Below are positions 26,123 through 33,416 of a DNA stretch of 64,000 nucleotides, piece by piece; the stretch's first letter is position 1; each line of letters opens with the position of its first letter. The stretch comes from Bifidobacterium vespertilionis. GTDB taxonomy: Bacteria; Actinomycetota; Actinomycetes; Actinomycetales; Bifidobacteriaceae. The DNA lies in assembly GCF_008698145.1 (NCBI RefSeq), contig NZ_RZNZ01000002.1:49456-113455 (forward strand). Direction: 5' to 3'. Both the position numbers and the translations under genes were made by a program. The notes beneath the pieces were generated by a model. It worked only from the letters and a program-made list of their open reading frames with translations. It made no database searches and was not told where the DNA came from.

Positions 26123-26290
26123 TCACCGTCGTGAACTACATAACCACATTAACCATGGAGGGCAATTCATGTATACTTGCTGAGATGTAAAACTAATCAC
26201 TTGATCTATGTCATCTATCCCGGATATGATATTTGATACTGGATTAACAAACCCAAGGATGATCACAAGCAATGTTGCTGAAATCTTCAT
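26123..26290 (-). CDS. Putative exported peptide of 55 residues
   Basis: MKISATLLVIILGFVNPVSN is a signal-like hydrophobic start. Then come SGIDDIDQVISFTSQQVYMN and a C-terminal CPPWLMWLC followed by SSRR: two Cys bracketing seven residues with two Trp and two Pro. AAAGGAGATGCA precedes the ATG, the strongest site in this region. A frameshifted homolog at 16223-16382 follows lipoprotein 1 in the same lipoprotein-then-peptide order. Homology across two loci supports it as a real gene. It could be a signalling peptide or a bacteriocin-like product read by the adjacent kinase; this is inference. Confidence 0.65.
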   Translation of the reverse strand: MKISATLLVIILGFVNPVSNIISGIDDIDQVISFTSQQVYMNCPPWLMWLCSSRR

Positions 26291-26332
26291 TGCATCTCCT
26301 TTCAGCTTCATTCTTTATGCTACAGCATAATT

Positions 26333-26374
26333 TCACTTCTTCAACGGCGAGTTACTGATGTTATGTAGTTGCTC
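26333..26374 (-). pseudogene. 3' remnant of a lipoprotein of family 1/2
   Basis: Read on the minus strand the last codons are LHNISNSPLKK and stop, identical to the end of lipoprotein 2. Homology stops at about 26374, where the 17-bp motif of the opposite strand begins. The peptide gene starts 43 bases after this stop, matching the 17-base gap order of lipoprotein 1 and its peptide pseudogene. Confidence 0.6.
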
Positions 26375-26391
26375 TTCACGTTTTACCACCG
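26375..26391 (+). promoter_or_regulatory. 17-bp conserved motif, site 3
   Basis: TTCACGTTTTACCACCG, 150 bases before the exported protein at 26541 and joined directly to the lipoprotein remnant. The gap 26392-26540 holds nothing else I recognise. Confidence 0.45.
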
Positions 26392-26540
26392 ACTTCACGG
26401 ACACGGAAAGTCCTGTCTTGCGTATGGCGTGGCCGTCTGCCTATGCTTGGATCGTGGGCAACAAAGCGGTACCGCCCACATGAACAACAAGTTAACCGAG
26501 ATCATAGTCATTACTATTCTTTTACAGAAAGCAGGTCATT

Positions 26541-26858
26541 ATGTCTACCAAGAAAGCTATCAGTGCTCTTTCCGCATTGCTGACGATCGGCCTTGTCGGC
26601 TGCATGACGCTTCCCGCAAGCGCGCTTTCCGAATTGCCTTGTGATTTTCGCTGCACTGCGGAAGTCAACGTTTCCGATTCGCAGGATTATTCTCTTGCCA
26701 TTTCGCGAAGCCATGTTGAAGTTTCTGTATGGGCTCGCGCGATTCAGGATGGTCGAGTGGATTATGACGGAGCTGAGCCTGGAGGGCTTGCGCTTGCTGA
26801 AATCTGGGGTTCGCCGGTCTATCTGAATGATTCTGCAGATGCCGGACGAATGGGATAG
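26541..26858 (+). CDS. Small secreted protein, unknown function
   Basis: 105 residues. Residues 1-29 are a Sec signal peptide (MSTKKAISALSALLTIGLVG...) with a probable cut after ASA; a lipoprotein site at LVGC (Cys21) is an alternative. The mature chain starts LSELPCDFRCTAEVNV with two Cys four apart, then acidic sequence. It begins 150 bases after motif site 3 and is followed after 88 bases by lipoprotein 4, probably one transcript. No family recognised. Confidence 0.6.
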   Translation: MSTKKAISALSALLTIGLVGCMTLPASALSELPCDFRCTAEVNVSDSQDYSLAISRSHVEVSVWARAIQDGRVDYDGAEPGGLALAEIWGSPVYLNDSADAGRMG

Positions 26859-26946
26859 TCATTATCCATATTCTGAGGTTGGCGTAGCACATCCGTGTGT
26901 TGCGTCAACCTCCTGCGTAATGATTCGTCGTCTGAAAGGGAAAGTC

Positions 26947-27672
26947 ATGAATGGGCATGTGGAGGTTCGATCTGTTGTAGCGACCTTGATGATTGTTGTG
27001 ATGCTGGGCTTGGCGGGTTGCGCCGCCAATGGCAGTTCCCAGGCCGGTCAATCCGCGCCGTCGGTGCAGGCGTCGTCCGATTGCGGTGGTGGTTCGTCTA
27101 ACTCGTCCGCGCAGGGACAGCGGTTGGCATCCAGTCTGGATGATTATATTTGTCAGGCCAGTACGTGGAAGGACATTTCGGAAAAGCAGCGTAAGATCCT
27201 TCAGGAGGCGCGGGCAAACCATGGCGTCACGACTGCGCAGTATGAGAGGGCGTGGTCGGACTTCCGCACATGCCTGATCAATCGAGGATACAAATCATTC
27301 GATCTCATCAAGTTCCCGAATGGCGTATATAAAATGCCCCTGATCACTTCGGCGCCAACGGAGGCGCAGCAGAATAAATACTATTCGGATTACACTGACT
27401 GCCTTCAAGAGGAAGTCATGGGCATAGATGCCGTATTCAATAAGCAGGTCGGCAATCCCTCGCTGTACCGGGAGCCGGAGGATGGGGTGGCCGACTGCCT
27501 GCGCCGAGAGAATCTGGTGCCCAAGGACTACACCGCGGACACGCTGCGCAAGGAGCATAGCGCCCGGAAATATGAGCATTTCAATATCCGCGATATGCGG
27601 GTGCGGGGATGCTTCGCCGCGAACAACTGGAATGTCAACTTTGCCGATGAAGGGGCGGCGGACATCTGGTAG
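26947..27672 (+). CDS. Lipoprotein 4 of the four-member family
   Basis: 241 residues from the ATG at 26947 (GAAAGGG upstream; the longer open frame to 26827 lacks a site and would put the signal peptide internally). Lipobox LAGC, Cys25; a Ser/Gln linker; then ITTAQYERAW-like helix with C-x4-GY (TCLINRGYKSF), GNPSLYREPEDGVADCLRRE and RGCFAANNWNV. Most similar to lipoprotein 3. It closes the accessory region; rlmH converges downstream. Confidence 0.78.
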   Translation: MNGHVEVRSVVATLMIVVMLGLAGCAANGSSQAGQSAPSVQASSDCGGGSSNSSAQGQRLASSLDDYICQASTWKDISEKQRKILQEARANHGVTTAQYERAWSDFRTCLINRGYKSFDLIKFPNGVYKMPLITSAPTEAQQNKYYSDYTDCLQEEVMGIDAVFNKQVGNPSLYREPEDGVADCLRRENLVPKDYTADTLRKEHSARKYEHFNIRDMRVRGCFAANNWNVNFADEGAADIW

Positions 27673-27766
27673 GTGGGTGCGCCTCTGACGTGCCATGGGT
27701 TGGGCCGCGGTATGGGGCGGTCCAACCCATGATTGCCTGGTACAGCTTGTTCGCTGCGCGCGGCCG

Positions 27767-28246
27767 TTACTTGTGGTACGGCTCGTGGGCGTTGATCTTA
27801 TAGGTGCGGTAGATCTGTTCGAGGAGGATCACGCGCATGAGCTGATGGGGGAAGGTCATGCGCGAGAAGCTCAGCAGGTAGTCTGCGCGTTTGAGGATCG
27901 AGGGATCCAATCCGAGCGACCCGCCAATGATGAGCTGGATGTGGCTCACCCCGCGCAGGCCCAGATCGGCCACCTTCGCCGCCAGCTCCTCGGAGCTCAG
28001 CTGCTTGCCCTCGATCGCCAGCGCGATCACATAGGCGTCGGGCGCGATGTGCCTGGCGATGCGCTCGCCCTCGATCTCCTTGATGCGCCGATCGGTGCCC
28101 TCGCTGGCGTTCTCCGGCGTCTTCTCGTCGGCCACCTCCACGATGCCCAGCCTGCAGTAGCGCGACAGCCGCTTCGAGTATTCGGCGATCGCGTCGCGCA
28201 GATACGATTCCTTGACCTTGCCGACGGTGATGAGCGTGATCTTCAT
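27767..28246 (-). CDS. rlmH: 23S rRNA pseudouridine-1915 N3-methyltransferase
   Basis: 159 residues, exactly the family length from the ATG at 28246 (a GTG three codons up is also open). A SPOUT-fold enzyme methylating pseudouridine 1915 in helix 69 of 23S rRNA. The SAM-binding knot has FVIGGSLGL-type sequence (QLIIGGSLGL) and the C-terminus LSFSRMTFPHQLMRVILLEQ, then IYRTYKINAHEPYHK, is diagnostic. It stands alone, between the accessory region and a repeat cluster. Confidence 0.95.
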   Translation of the reverse strand: MKITLITVGKVKESYLRDAIAEYSKRLSRYCRLGIVEVADEKTPENASEGTDRRIKEIEGERIARHIAPDAYVIALAIEGKQLSSEELAAKVADLGLRGVSHIQLIIGGSLGLDPSILKRADYLLSFSRMTFPHQLMRVILLEQIYRTYKINAHEPYHK

Positions 28247-28295
28247 GGAGTCCACTCTAGTGGCAGTGGCGGTTCAGCGGGCATGTCCTTGCGCT

Positions 28296-28519
28296 GTCAT
28301 CCTGAGCGAAGCGAAGGATCCTTCGTCATTGCGCATTGGTCATTGGTGCAGGGGTGTTAAGGATCCTTCGCTGCGCTCAGGATGACGTTGGGTGGGCTCG
28401 CTCAGGATGACGGGGCAACGTCATCCTGAGCGAGCGGAGCGGAGCCGAAGGATCCTTAATTTCCTGCACTATGCCTCTGTGCGTAGTGGCCAAGGATCCT
28501 TCGCTTCGCTCAGGATGAC
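28296..28519. repeat. Two palindromic CATCCTGAGCG units in tandem
   Basis: Complete units at 28296-28385 and 28421-28519, each with inward arms GTCATCCTGAGCG...AAGGATCCTT and loops containing GCGCAT or TGTGCG. A single right-arm fragment lies between them at about 28397-28413. Confidence 0.88.
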
Positions 28520-28608
28520 ATTGATGGTCTGATTTCGACGCCACCCCCGGATGATACGATCGTTCCAATTTGCGGATGAATCGGGCCACTGGACGGGAGG
28601 AGAATCGC

Positions 28609-28953
28609 ATGCGCACCGTTTTGGCGAGATTCCGGATCAAACCGGGGAAAGAGGATCTGGCGCGCGAGTGGATGGGATTCCTGGCCGATCATCTGGACGA
28701 GGGAAATGCGACGTTGCCGGATGAGGGCGCGCATGTGGAGACATGGTTCCTCAATGAGGAGCCGGATGGGCTGTGGTCGTATGTGTACACGATCGTCGAT
28801 GATCCTGACGCGCAGCAGGAGCGGTTCCAACATAGCGAGCATGCGATCGATGCCAAGCACGCCGAATACATGAGGCAGTGCGTCGATTACCACACCTTTA
28901 CCGAGTTGACGCCCGCCGTGGCGCTGGGCGACTATTCGGTGTTCGAAAGCTGA
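28609..28953 (+). CDS. DUF6176-like small protein
   Basis: 114 residues from the ATG at 28609, preceded by GGGAGGAG. The fold looks like a ferredoxin-like ABM monomer: MRTVLARFRIKPGKEDLAREW (strand and helix), then VETWFLNEEPDGLWSYVYTI, and a C-terminal helix EHAIDAKHAEYMRQC. It matches the pattern of DUF6176 proteins; catalytic role unknown. Alone between a repeat cluster and a GTGAC element. Confidence 0.65.
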   Translation: MRTVLARFRIKPGKEDLAREWMGFLADHLDEGNATLPDEGAHVETWFLNEEPDGLWSYVYTIVDDPDAQQERFQHSEHAIDAKHAEYMRQCVDYHTFTELTPAVALGDYSVFES

Positions 28954-28968
28954 CTGTCGGCGGATGCC

Positions 28969-29190
28969 TTGACCGTGACATGGCGTGGGGCGTGACCGGG
29001 TGTGTGACGCGGGGTGTGACCGGGCGTGCGAGTGTGACATGGGGTGTGACCGGGTGGTGTACACTCCCGGTCACGGGGTTTTGAAAACGGCTTAATTCCA
29101 AGGTTTTTCGAGGGCCGTGACCCGGTGTGGCCACCCCATGTCACGGTCGCGCACGCCCCGTCACGCCCCGCGTCACGGTCGCACGCCCGG
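28969..29190. repeat. GTGAC/GTCAC-rich intergenic element, copy 3
   Basis: The left half has GTGAC words from 28976 on; the core GGTTTTGAAAACGGCTTAAT at about 29076-29095 parallels that of copies 1 and 2 (GGTTTTAAAATGGCTTTATT in copy 1 orientation) but has diverged; the right half has GTCAC words. No CTGGGCA array is attached. Confidence 0.75.
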
Positions 29191-29203
29191 TCACGCTTTC
29201 GCG

Positions 29204-29350
29204 GTCATCCTGAGCGAGGCGAAGGATCCTTAACCTTTCGCATGGGCGACTATGTGCGTAGTGGCCAAGGATCCTTCGCTCCGCTCAGGATGACGTAGGG
29301 TCTGGTTTGTCATCCTGAGCGAAGCGAAGCGGAGTCGAAGGATCCTTAAC
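29204..29350. repeat. Palindromic CATCCTGAGCG unit plus half-unit
   Basis: A complete unit at 29204-29294, then a left-arm half at 29310-29350 (GTCATCCTGAGCGAAGCGAA...GGATCCTTAA) with no right arm before dapD. Confidence 0.88.
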
Positions 29351-29371
29351 CCTCACTCCGTTATTGCACAA

Positions 29372-29482
29372 TCAGTTCTTATGCCGAGCCGTGAAGCGGG
29401 AAGCCCGGTGGGCTTCCCGTAGGCGAGGGGAGCGGCCACTACGGCCGCGACGGTTGCATAAGAACGTCAGTTCTTATGCAAC
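29372..29482. mobile_element. GC-rich multi-hairpin element flanked by a 13-bp direct repeat at the dapD 3' end
   Basis: TCAGTTCTTATGC occurs at 29372-29384 and 29467-29479 (the second includes the dapD stop). Between them lie GGGAAGCCCGGTGGGCTTCCC, GCGGCCACTACGGCCGC and an inverted copy GTTGCATAAGAAC at 29453-29465. That copy pairs perfectly for 13 bp with the end of dapD (to 29482), with the TGA in the loop; it may terminate dapD. Relatives are nested in other repeats at 45564-45655, 48994-49085 and 54372-54462. Mobility is inferred from the direct repeat. Confidence 0.55.
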
Positions 29483-30450
29483 TTGGCGTTGAGCTCAATG
29501 CCGGTCTTGCGGTAGCGGGCCTCGATGCGGCCGTTGACCGAGTTGCGGATGAAGAGGATGTTGTCCTTGCCGGACAGATCGGCGCCCTTAACCACCTCGA
29601 GGGGCTCGCCGGCGGCGGCCTTGGCCTTGTCCCAGATGGTGACCTTGGTGCCGGCGGTGACGTACAGGCCGGCCTCCACGACGCAGTTGTCTCCCAGGGA
29701 GATGCCGATGCCGGCGTTGGCGCCCAAGAGGGAGTGCTCGCCGATGGAATTGCGCAGCTTGCCGCCGCCGGACAGGGTGCCCATGATCGAGGCGCCGCCG
29801 CCGATGTCGGAGCCGTTGCCCACCACGACGCCCTGCGAGACGCGGCCCTCGACCATGGAGACGCCCAGTGTGCCGGCGTTGAAGTTGACGAAGCCGGCGT
29901 GCATGACGGTGGTGCCCTCGGCGAGGTGGGCGCCCAGACGGACGCGGTCGGCGTCGCCGATGCGCACGCCGGTGGGCACAACGTAGTCGATCATGCGCGG
30001 GAACTTGTCCACGGACAGCACGTTGACGTCGGCGGTGGGCAGCGGGGAGCCGGCGACGGCCTTGAGCACGTCGAGCTTGCGCAGGGCGAAGTCCTCCACG
30101 GCGAACGGGCCGTAGTTGGTCCACACCACGTTGTTGAGCTTGCCGAAGATGCCGTCGAGGTTCAGCGTGTTCGGCTTGGCCAGGCGCATGGACATGAGGT
30201 GCAGCTTGAGGTAGGCGTCGGTGGCGTCCTCGATCGGATCGTCGAGCTTGGAGACCGTGAACACCGGGACGCGGCGGACTCCGCGGGCGTCGGCGTCCTC
30301 GCGGGCCAGCGCGCCAAAGTCGTGGTTCGGACGGTCGGCCTGTGCCGGGGCCTCGCCCAGGGTCAGCTGCGGATACCACACGTCCAGCGTGTTGCCGGCG
30401 GCGTCAACGCTCGCCAGACCCCAGCCCCACGCGGTGCGTTCGTTCGTCAT
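29467..30450 (-). CDS. dapD: Tetrahydrodipicolinate N-succinyltransferase, actinobacterial type
   Basis: 327 residues. Transfers succinyl from CoA in the lysine/diaminopimelate pathway. The C-terminal half is a left-handed beta-helix with hexapeptide repeats ([20 protein letters not shown], then [21 protein letters not shown]...). TAAGGAG lies 9 bases before the ATG at 30450; an upstream GTG/ATG frame to 30489 lacks a site. Motif NHDFGALAR and [20 protein letters not shown] match the actinobacterial branch. The 3' end forms the hairpin described separately. Monocistronic. Confidence 0.93.
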   Translation of the reverse strand: MTNERTAWGWGLASVDAAGNTLDVWYPQLTLGEAPAQADRPNHDFGALAREDADARGVRRVPVFTVSKLDDPIEDATDAYLKLHLMSMRLAKPNTLNLDGIFGKLNNVVWTNYGPFAVEDFALRKLDVLKAVAGSPLPTADVNVLSVDKFPRMIDYVVPTGVRIGDADRVRLGAHLAEGTTVMHAGFVNFNAGTLGVSMVEGRVSQGVVVGNGSDIGGGASIMGTLSGGGKLRNSIGEHSLLGANAGIGISLGDNCVVEAGLYVTAGTKVTIWDKAKAAAGEPLEVVKGADLSGKDNILFIRNSVNGRIEARYRKTGIELNAKLHKN

Positions 30451-30552
30451 TGGATCGCTCCTTACATATATTGGCAATATGATCGGCATGCCCGGCCGAT
30501 TGGTCCGGACCGATGGTTCCAGTGTAGGGCGATTCGCCGGCCATGAACGGTT

Positions 30553-30582
30553 TTGACCGAAATCCAGCGTGATCGGTACAAT
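30553..30582 (+). promoter_or_regulatory. Strong promoter with leaderless start
   Basis: TTGACC (30553-30558), an 18-base spacer, TACAAT (30577-30582), then eight bases to the GTG at 30591. The expected transcription start falls on or next to the start codon, so the mRNA is probably leaderless. Confidence 0.7.
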
Positions 30583-30590
30583 GTCTCACC

Positions 30591-30722
30591 GTGAGTGATT
30601 ACCGGACCGAACGAGAGCAGCGCGAACGCCGCCGCCGCAATGTGATGCGCGCGGTGTGCGTCGTCGTGGCCGCGGCCATGCTCGTCAGTCTGGTCATCCC
30701 CGCGATCTACGCGGGTCTTTGA
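30591..30722 (+). CDS. Small single-pass membrane protein (43 residues)
   Basis: GTG start; MSDYRTEREQRERRRRNVMR is a charged cytoplasmic head, then a single membrane segment AVCVVVAAAMLVSLVIPAIY and a short end AGL. A consensus promoter sits eight bases upstream with no ribosome binding site, consistent with leaderless translation. It precedes prfB by 110 bases on the same strand. The arginine run and position suggest a small protein acting at the membrane, but no family is recognised. Confidence 0.6.
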   Translation: MSDYRTEREQRERRRRNVMRAVCVVVAAAMLVSLVIPAIYAGL

Positions 30723-30832
30723 CGTCCCCTCGTCCCGGCGGCTGAAGCGTCCCAGACCGCTGATGAGCCCGCATGCGGGTGCAGTGTGCAAACAATCAGG
30801 TTTTTCACAACTAGAAATGTATGGTGGTAACG

Positions 30833-31954
30833 ATGGCAGAATTTGATTTCTCGCAGGCGATCGGCGAAGCCCGATCCAAGTACGACACGATCGCCGAGGC
30901 GCTCGACGTGGACAAGCTCAAGGCCCAGATCAAGGATCTTGAGTCGCAGGCCAGCGAGCCGGGCCTCTGGGACGATCCGGACAACGCCCAGAAGATCACG
31001 AGCAAGCTGTCCGCCGCGCAGTCCCAGCTCAAGAGGCTCACGGACATGAACACGCGCATCGACGACGTGGAGACGCTCGTGGAGCTCGCGCGCGAGGAGG
31101 AGGACACCGACTCCCTGGCCGACGCGAAGACCGAGGTCGAGTCGATCGCCAAGGATCTGGACGACCTTGAGATCCAGACCCTGCTGGACGGCGAGTACGA
31201 CGAGCGTTCCGCGGTCGTCACGATCCGCTCCGGCGCCGGCGGCGTGGACGCGGCCGACTTCGCCCAGATGCTCCTGCGCATGTACCTGCGCTACTGCGAG
31301 CGCAACGGCTTCAAGGCCAAGGTCATGGACACCTCCTACGCGGAGGAGGCCGGCATCAAGTCCGCCACCTTCCAGGTGGACGCCCCCTACGCCTACGGCC
31401 GACTGAGCGTGGAGGGCGGCACCCACCGCCTGGTGCGCATCAGCCCGTTCGACAACCAGGGCCGCCGCCAGACCAGCTTCGCCGCCGTGGAGGTGGTCCC
31501 GCTGGTGGAGGCGACCGATCACATCGACATCCCGGACACGGACATCCGCGTGGACACCTACTGCTCCTCCGGCCCCGGCGGCCAGGGCGTGAACACCACG
31601 TACTCCGCGGTGCGCATCACCCACCTTCCCACCGGCCTCGTGGTCACCATGCAGGACGAGCGCTCGCAGATCCAGAACCGCGCCGCCGCCATGGCCGTGC
31701 TCCAGTCCCGACTGCTGGTGCTGCGCCACGAGGAGGAGGCCAAGAAGAAGAAGGAGCTCGCGGGCGACATCAAGGCCAGTTGGGGCGATCAGATGCGCTC
31801 CTACGTGCTGCACCCGTACCAGATGGTCAAGGATCTGCGCACCGGCTACGAGACCAGCCAGACCCAGGCCGTGTTCGACGGCGACATCGACGGCTTCATC
31901 GCCGCCGGCATCCGCTGGCGCCACCAGCAGCGCCGCGAGGCCGCCGAGGAGTAA
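30833..31954 (+). CDS. prfB: Peptide chain release factor 2
   Basis: 373 residues. Recognises UGA and UAA and triggers peptidyl-tRNA hydrolysis. The SPF codon-recognition motif is in [17 protein letters not shown] is in [14 protein letters not shown]. The frame is continuous from [18 protein letters not shown], so the autoregulatory +1 frameshift of many bacteria is absent, as is usual in this lineage. Start 30833 (GGTGGT upstream) is preferred to the ATG at 30821. It leads the block with ftsE, ftsX, the CHAP hydrolase and smpB. Confidence 0.95.
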   Translation: MAEFDFSQAIGEARSKYDTIAEALDVDKLKAQIKDLESQASEPGLWDDPDNAQKITSKLSAAQSQLKRLTDMNTRIDDVETLVELAREEEDTDSLADAKTEVESIAKDLDDLEIQTLLDGEYDERSAVVTIRSGAGGVDAADFAQMLLRMYLRYCERNGFKAKVMDTSYAEEAGIKSATFQVDAPYAYGRLSVEGGTHRLVRISPFDNQGRRQTSFAAVEVVPLVEATDHIDIPDTDIRVDTYCSSGPGGQGVNTTYSAVRITHLPTGLVVTMQDERSQIQNRAAAMAVLQSRLLVLRHEEEAKKKKELAGDIKASWGDQMRSYVLHPYQMVKDLRTGYETSQTQAVFDGDIDGFIAAGIRWRHQQRREAAEE

Positions 31955-32035
31955 AACCGACGGCAGCGGCGGGCGCGCGGATGACGGGTCGCGGCCGCAG
32001 TACGGCGATGGCACGAGCTTGAAGGAATGAGGCAT

Positions 32036-33415
32036 ATGGCACTGATTGCATTGGATCATGTGAGCAAGATCTATCCGAAGGGTTCGCGCCCCGCGTTGGA
32101 CGACGTGAGCCTTGAGATCGAACGCGGCGACTTCGTGTTCCTCGTGGGCGCGTCGGGCTCCGGCAAGACCACGCTGCTGAGCCTGCTGCTGCGCGAGGAG
32201 GAGGCCACCGAGGGCGAGATCCGTGTGGCCGGCAACGATCTGCGCCGCATGCCCGCGCGCCAGATCCCGCAGTACCGCCGCTCCATCGGCTTCATCTTCC
32301 AGGACTACAAGCTGCTGGCCAACAAGACCGTGTGGCAGAACGTGGCGTTCGCGCTCGAAGTGATCGGCACCCGCCGCTCCACCATCAAGTCCCTGGTCCC
32401 GCAGGTGCTCAAAACCGTGGGTCTGACGGGCAAGGAGCGGAACTTCCCGCACGAGCTGTCCGGCGGCGAGCAGCAGCGCGTGGCCATCGCCCGCGCGTAC
32501 GTGAACCATCCGCAGATCCTGCTGGCCGACGAGCCCACCGGCAACCTCGATCCCACCACGTCGCTGGGCATCATGGAGGTGCTGGACGCGATCAACCGCA
32601 CCGGCACCACGATCGTGATGGCCACGCACAACGAGGAGATCGTCAATTCCATGCGCAAGCGCGTGGTGGAGCTCAAGGCCGGTCGGATCATGCGCGACGA
32701 GAGCCACGGATCGTACGATTCCGCCCTGTTCTTCCCGGACGTCGAAGTGGCGAGCCGAGCCCACGAGGCGATCCACGGCGACGGCACCCCTGCCGCCGAG
32801 CTCTCCCTGCCGGAAGGATCCGCCACCGATCCGTCGGCCGTCACGAACGTGTCCGTGCCGGACGCTTCCGGGGACGATGGCATCGCGCGCCTGGCCAATT
32901 CCGTGCATTCGGGCCGCACCGGCCGCTACGGCGAGGTCTTCCAGTCAGTGGAGGACACGCTCACGTGGGGCAAGGGCTTGGATCTTGAATCGATGGCCGC
33001 CGCCCAGGCAGCTGCATCGGAGCCCGCCGCGAAGGCGGAGAAGGACGCGGTCGATTTCGAGACCGTGGAGCCCGTCGCTGCGCAGTCCGATGATGAGCCC
33101 GCCGCCGCGGAGTCTGCCGTCCAGGAGACATCCGCCCCCGAGCCCAGTGCCCGGACGGCTTCGGAGCCTGTCCCGGAGCCCACGTTGGCCGAGACCACGC
33201 AGGCCATGAATCCCGCCGATCTGTTCGGCGACGGCACCTCGGCGGACGATCCGGCGCCGGATGCCAAGCCCGCCGCAAGCCCGTTCGCCCCGCCCGCCCC
33301 GCCGGCGCCACCGGTCCCGCCCGCGCAGGGCAGGGGAGGCCGCTTCGCCCACCGCGCGGGTGGCAGCGACGATCCGAACGGAAGCCGGAACTTTGATCCG
33401 AAGGGGAACAACTGA
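32036..33415 (+). CDS. ftsE: Cell-division ABC ATPase FtsE with long C-terminal extension
   Basis: 459 residues; the ATPase (1-235) is canonical: Walker A GASGSGKTTLL, signature LSGGEQQR, Walker B LLADEPTGNLD, H-loop ATHNEEI. Residues 236-459 are an added low-complexity tail rich in Ala, Pro, Glu and Ser, ending with PPAPPAPPVPPAQGRGGRFA. FtsE of other phyla stops near 225. GAAGGA nine bases upstream supports the ATG at 32036, not 32027. One base separates it from ftsX. FtsEX relays the division state to a peptidoglycan hydrolase outside the membrane. Confidence 0.93.
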   Translation: MALIALDHVSKIYPKGSRPALDDVSLEIERGDFVFLVGASGSGKTTLLSLLLREEEATEGEIRVAGNDLRRMPARQIPQYRRSIGFIFQDYKLLANKTVWQNVAFALEVIGTRRSTIKSLVPQVLKTVGLTGKERNFPHELSGGEQQRVAIARAYVNHPQILLADEPTGNLDPTTSLGIMEVLDAINRTGTTIVMATHNEEIVNSMRKRVVELKAGRIMRDESHGSYDSALFFPDVEVASRAHEAIHGDGTPAAELSLPEGSATDPSAVTNVSVPDASGDDGIARLANSVHSGRTGRYGEVFQSVEDTLTWGKGLDLESMAAAQAAASEPAAKAEKDAVDFETVEPVAAQSDDEPAAAESAVQETSAPEPSARTASEPVPEPTLAETTQAMNPADLFGDGTSADDPAPDAKPAASPFAPPAPPAPPVPPAQGRGGRFAHRAGGSDDPNGSRNFDPKGNN

Positions 33416-33416
33416 C

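Noticed and set aside
26541..26858. Lactococcin 972-type bacteriocin
   Set aside because: No family motif could be seen; only a signal peptide and two Cys.
30833..30920. Programmed frameshift in prfB
   Set aside because: The reading frame is continuous from the start; no in-frame TGA with a slippery CTT is present.
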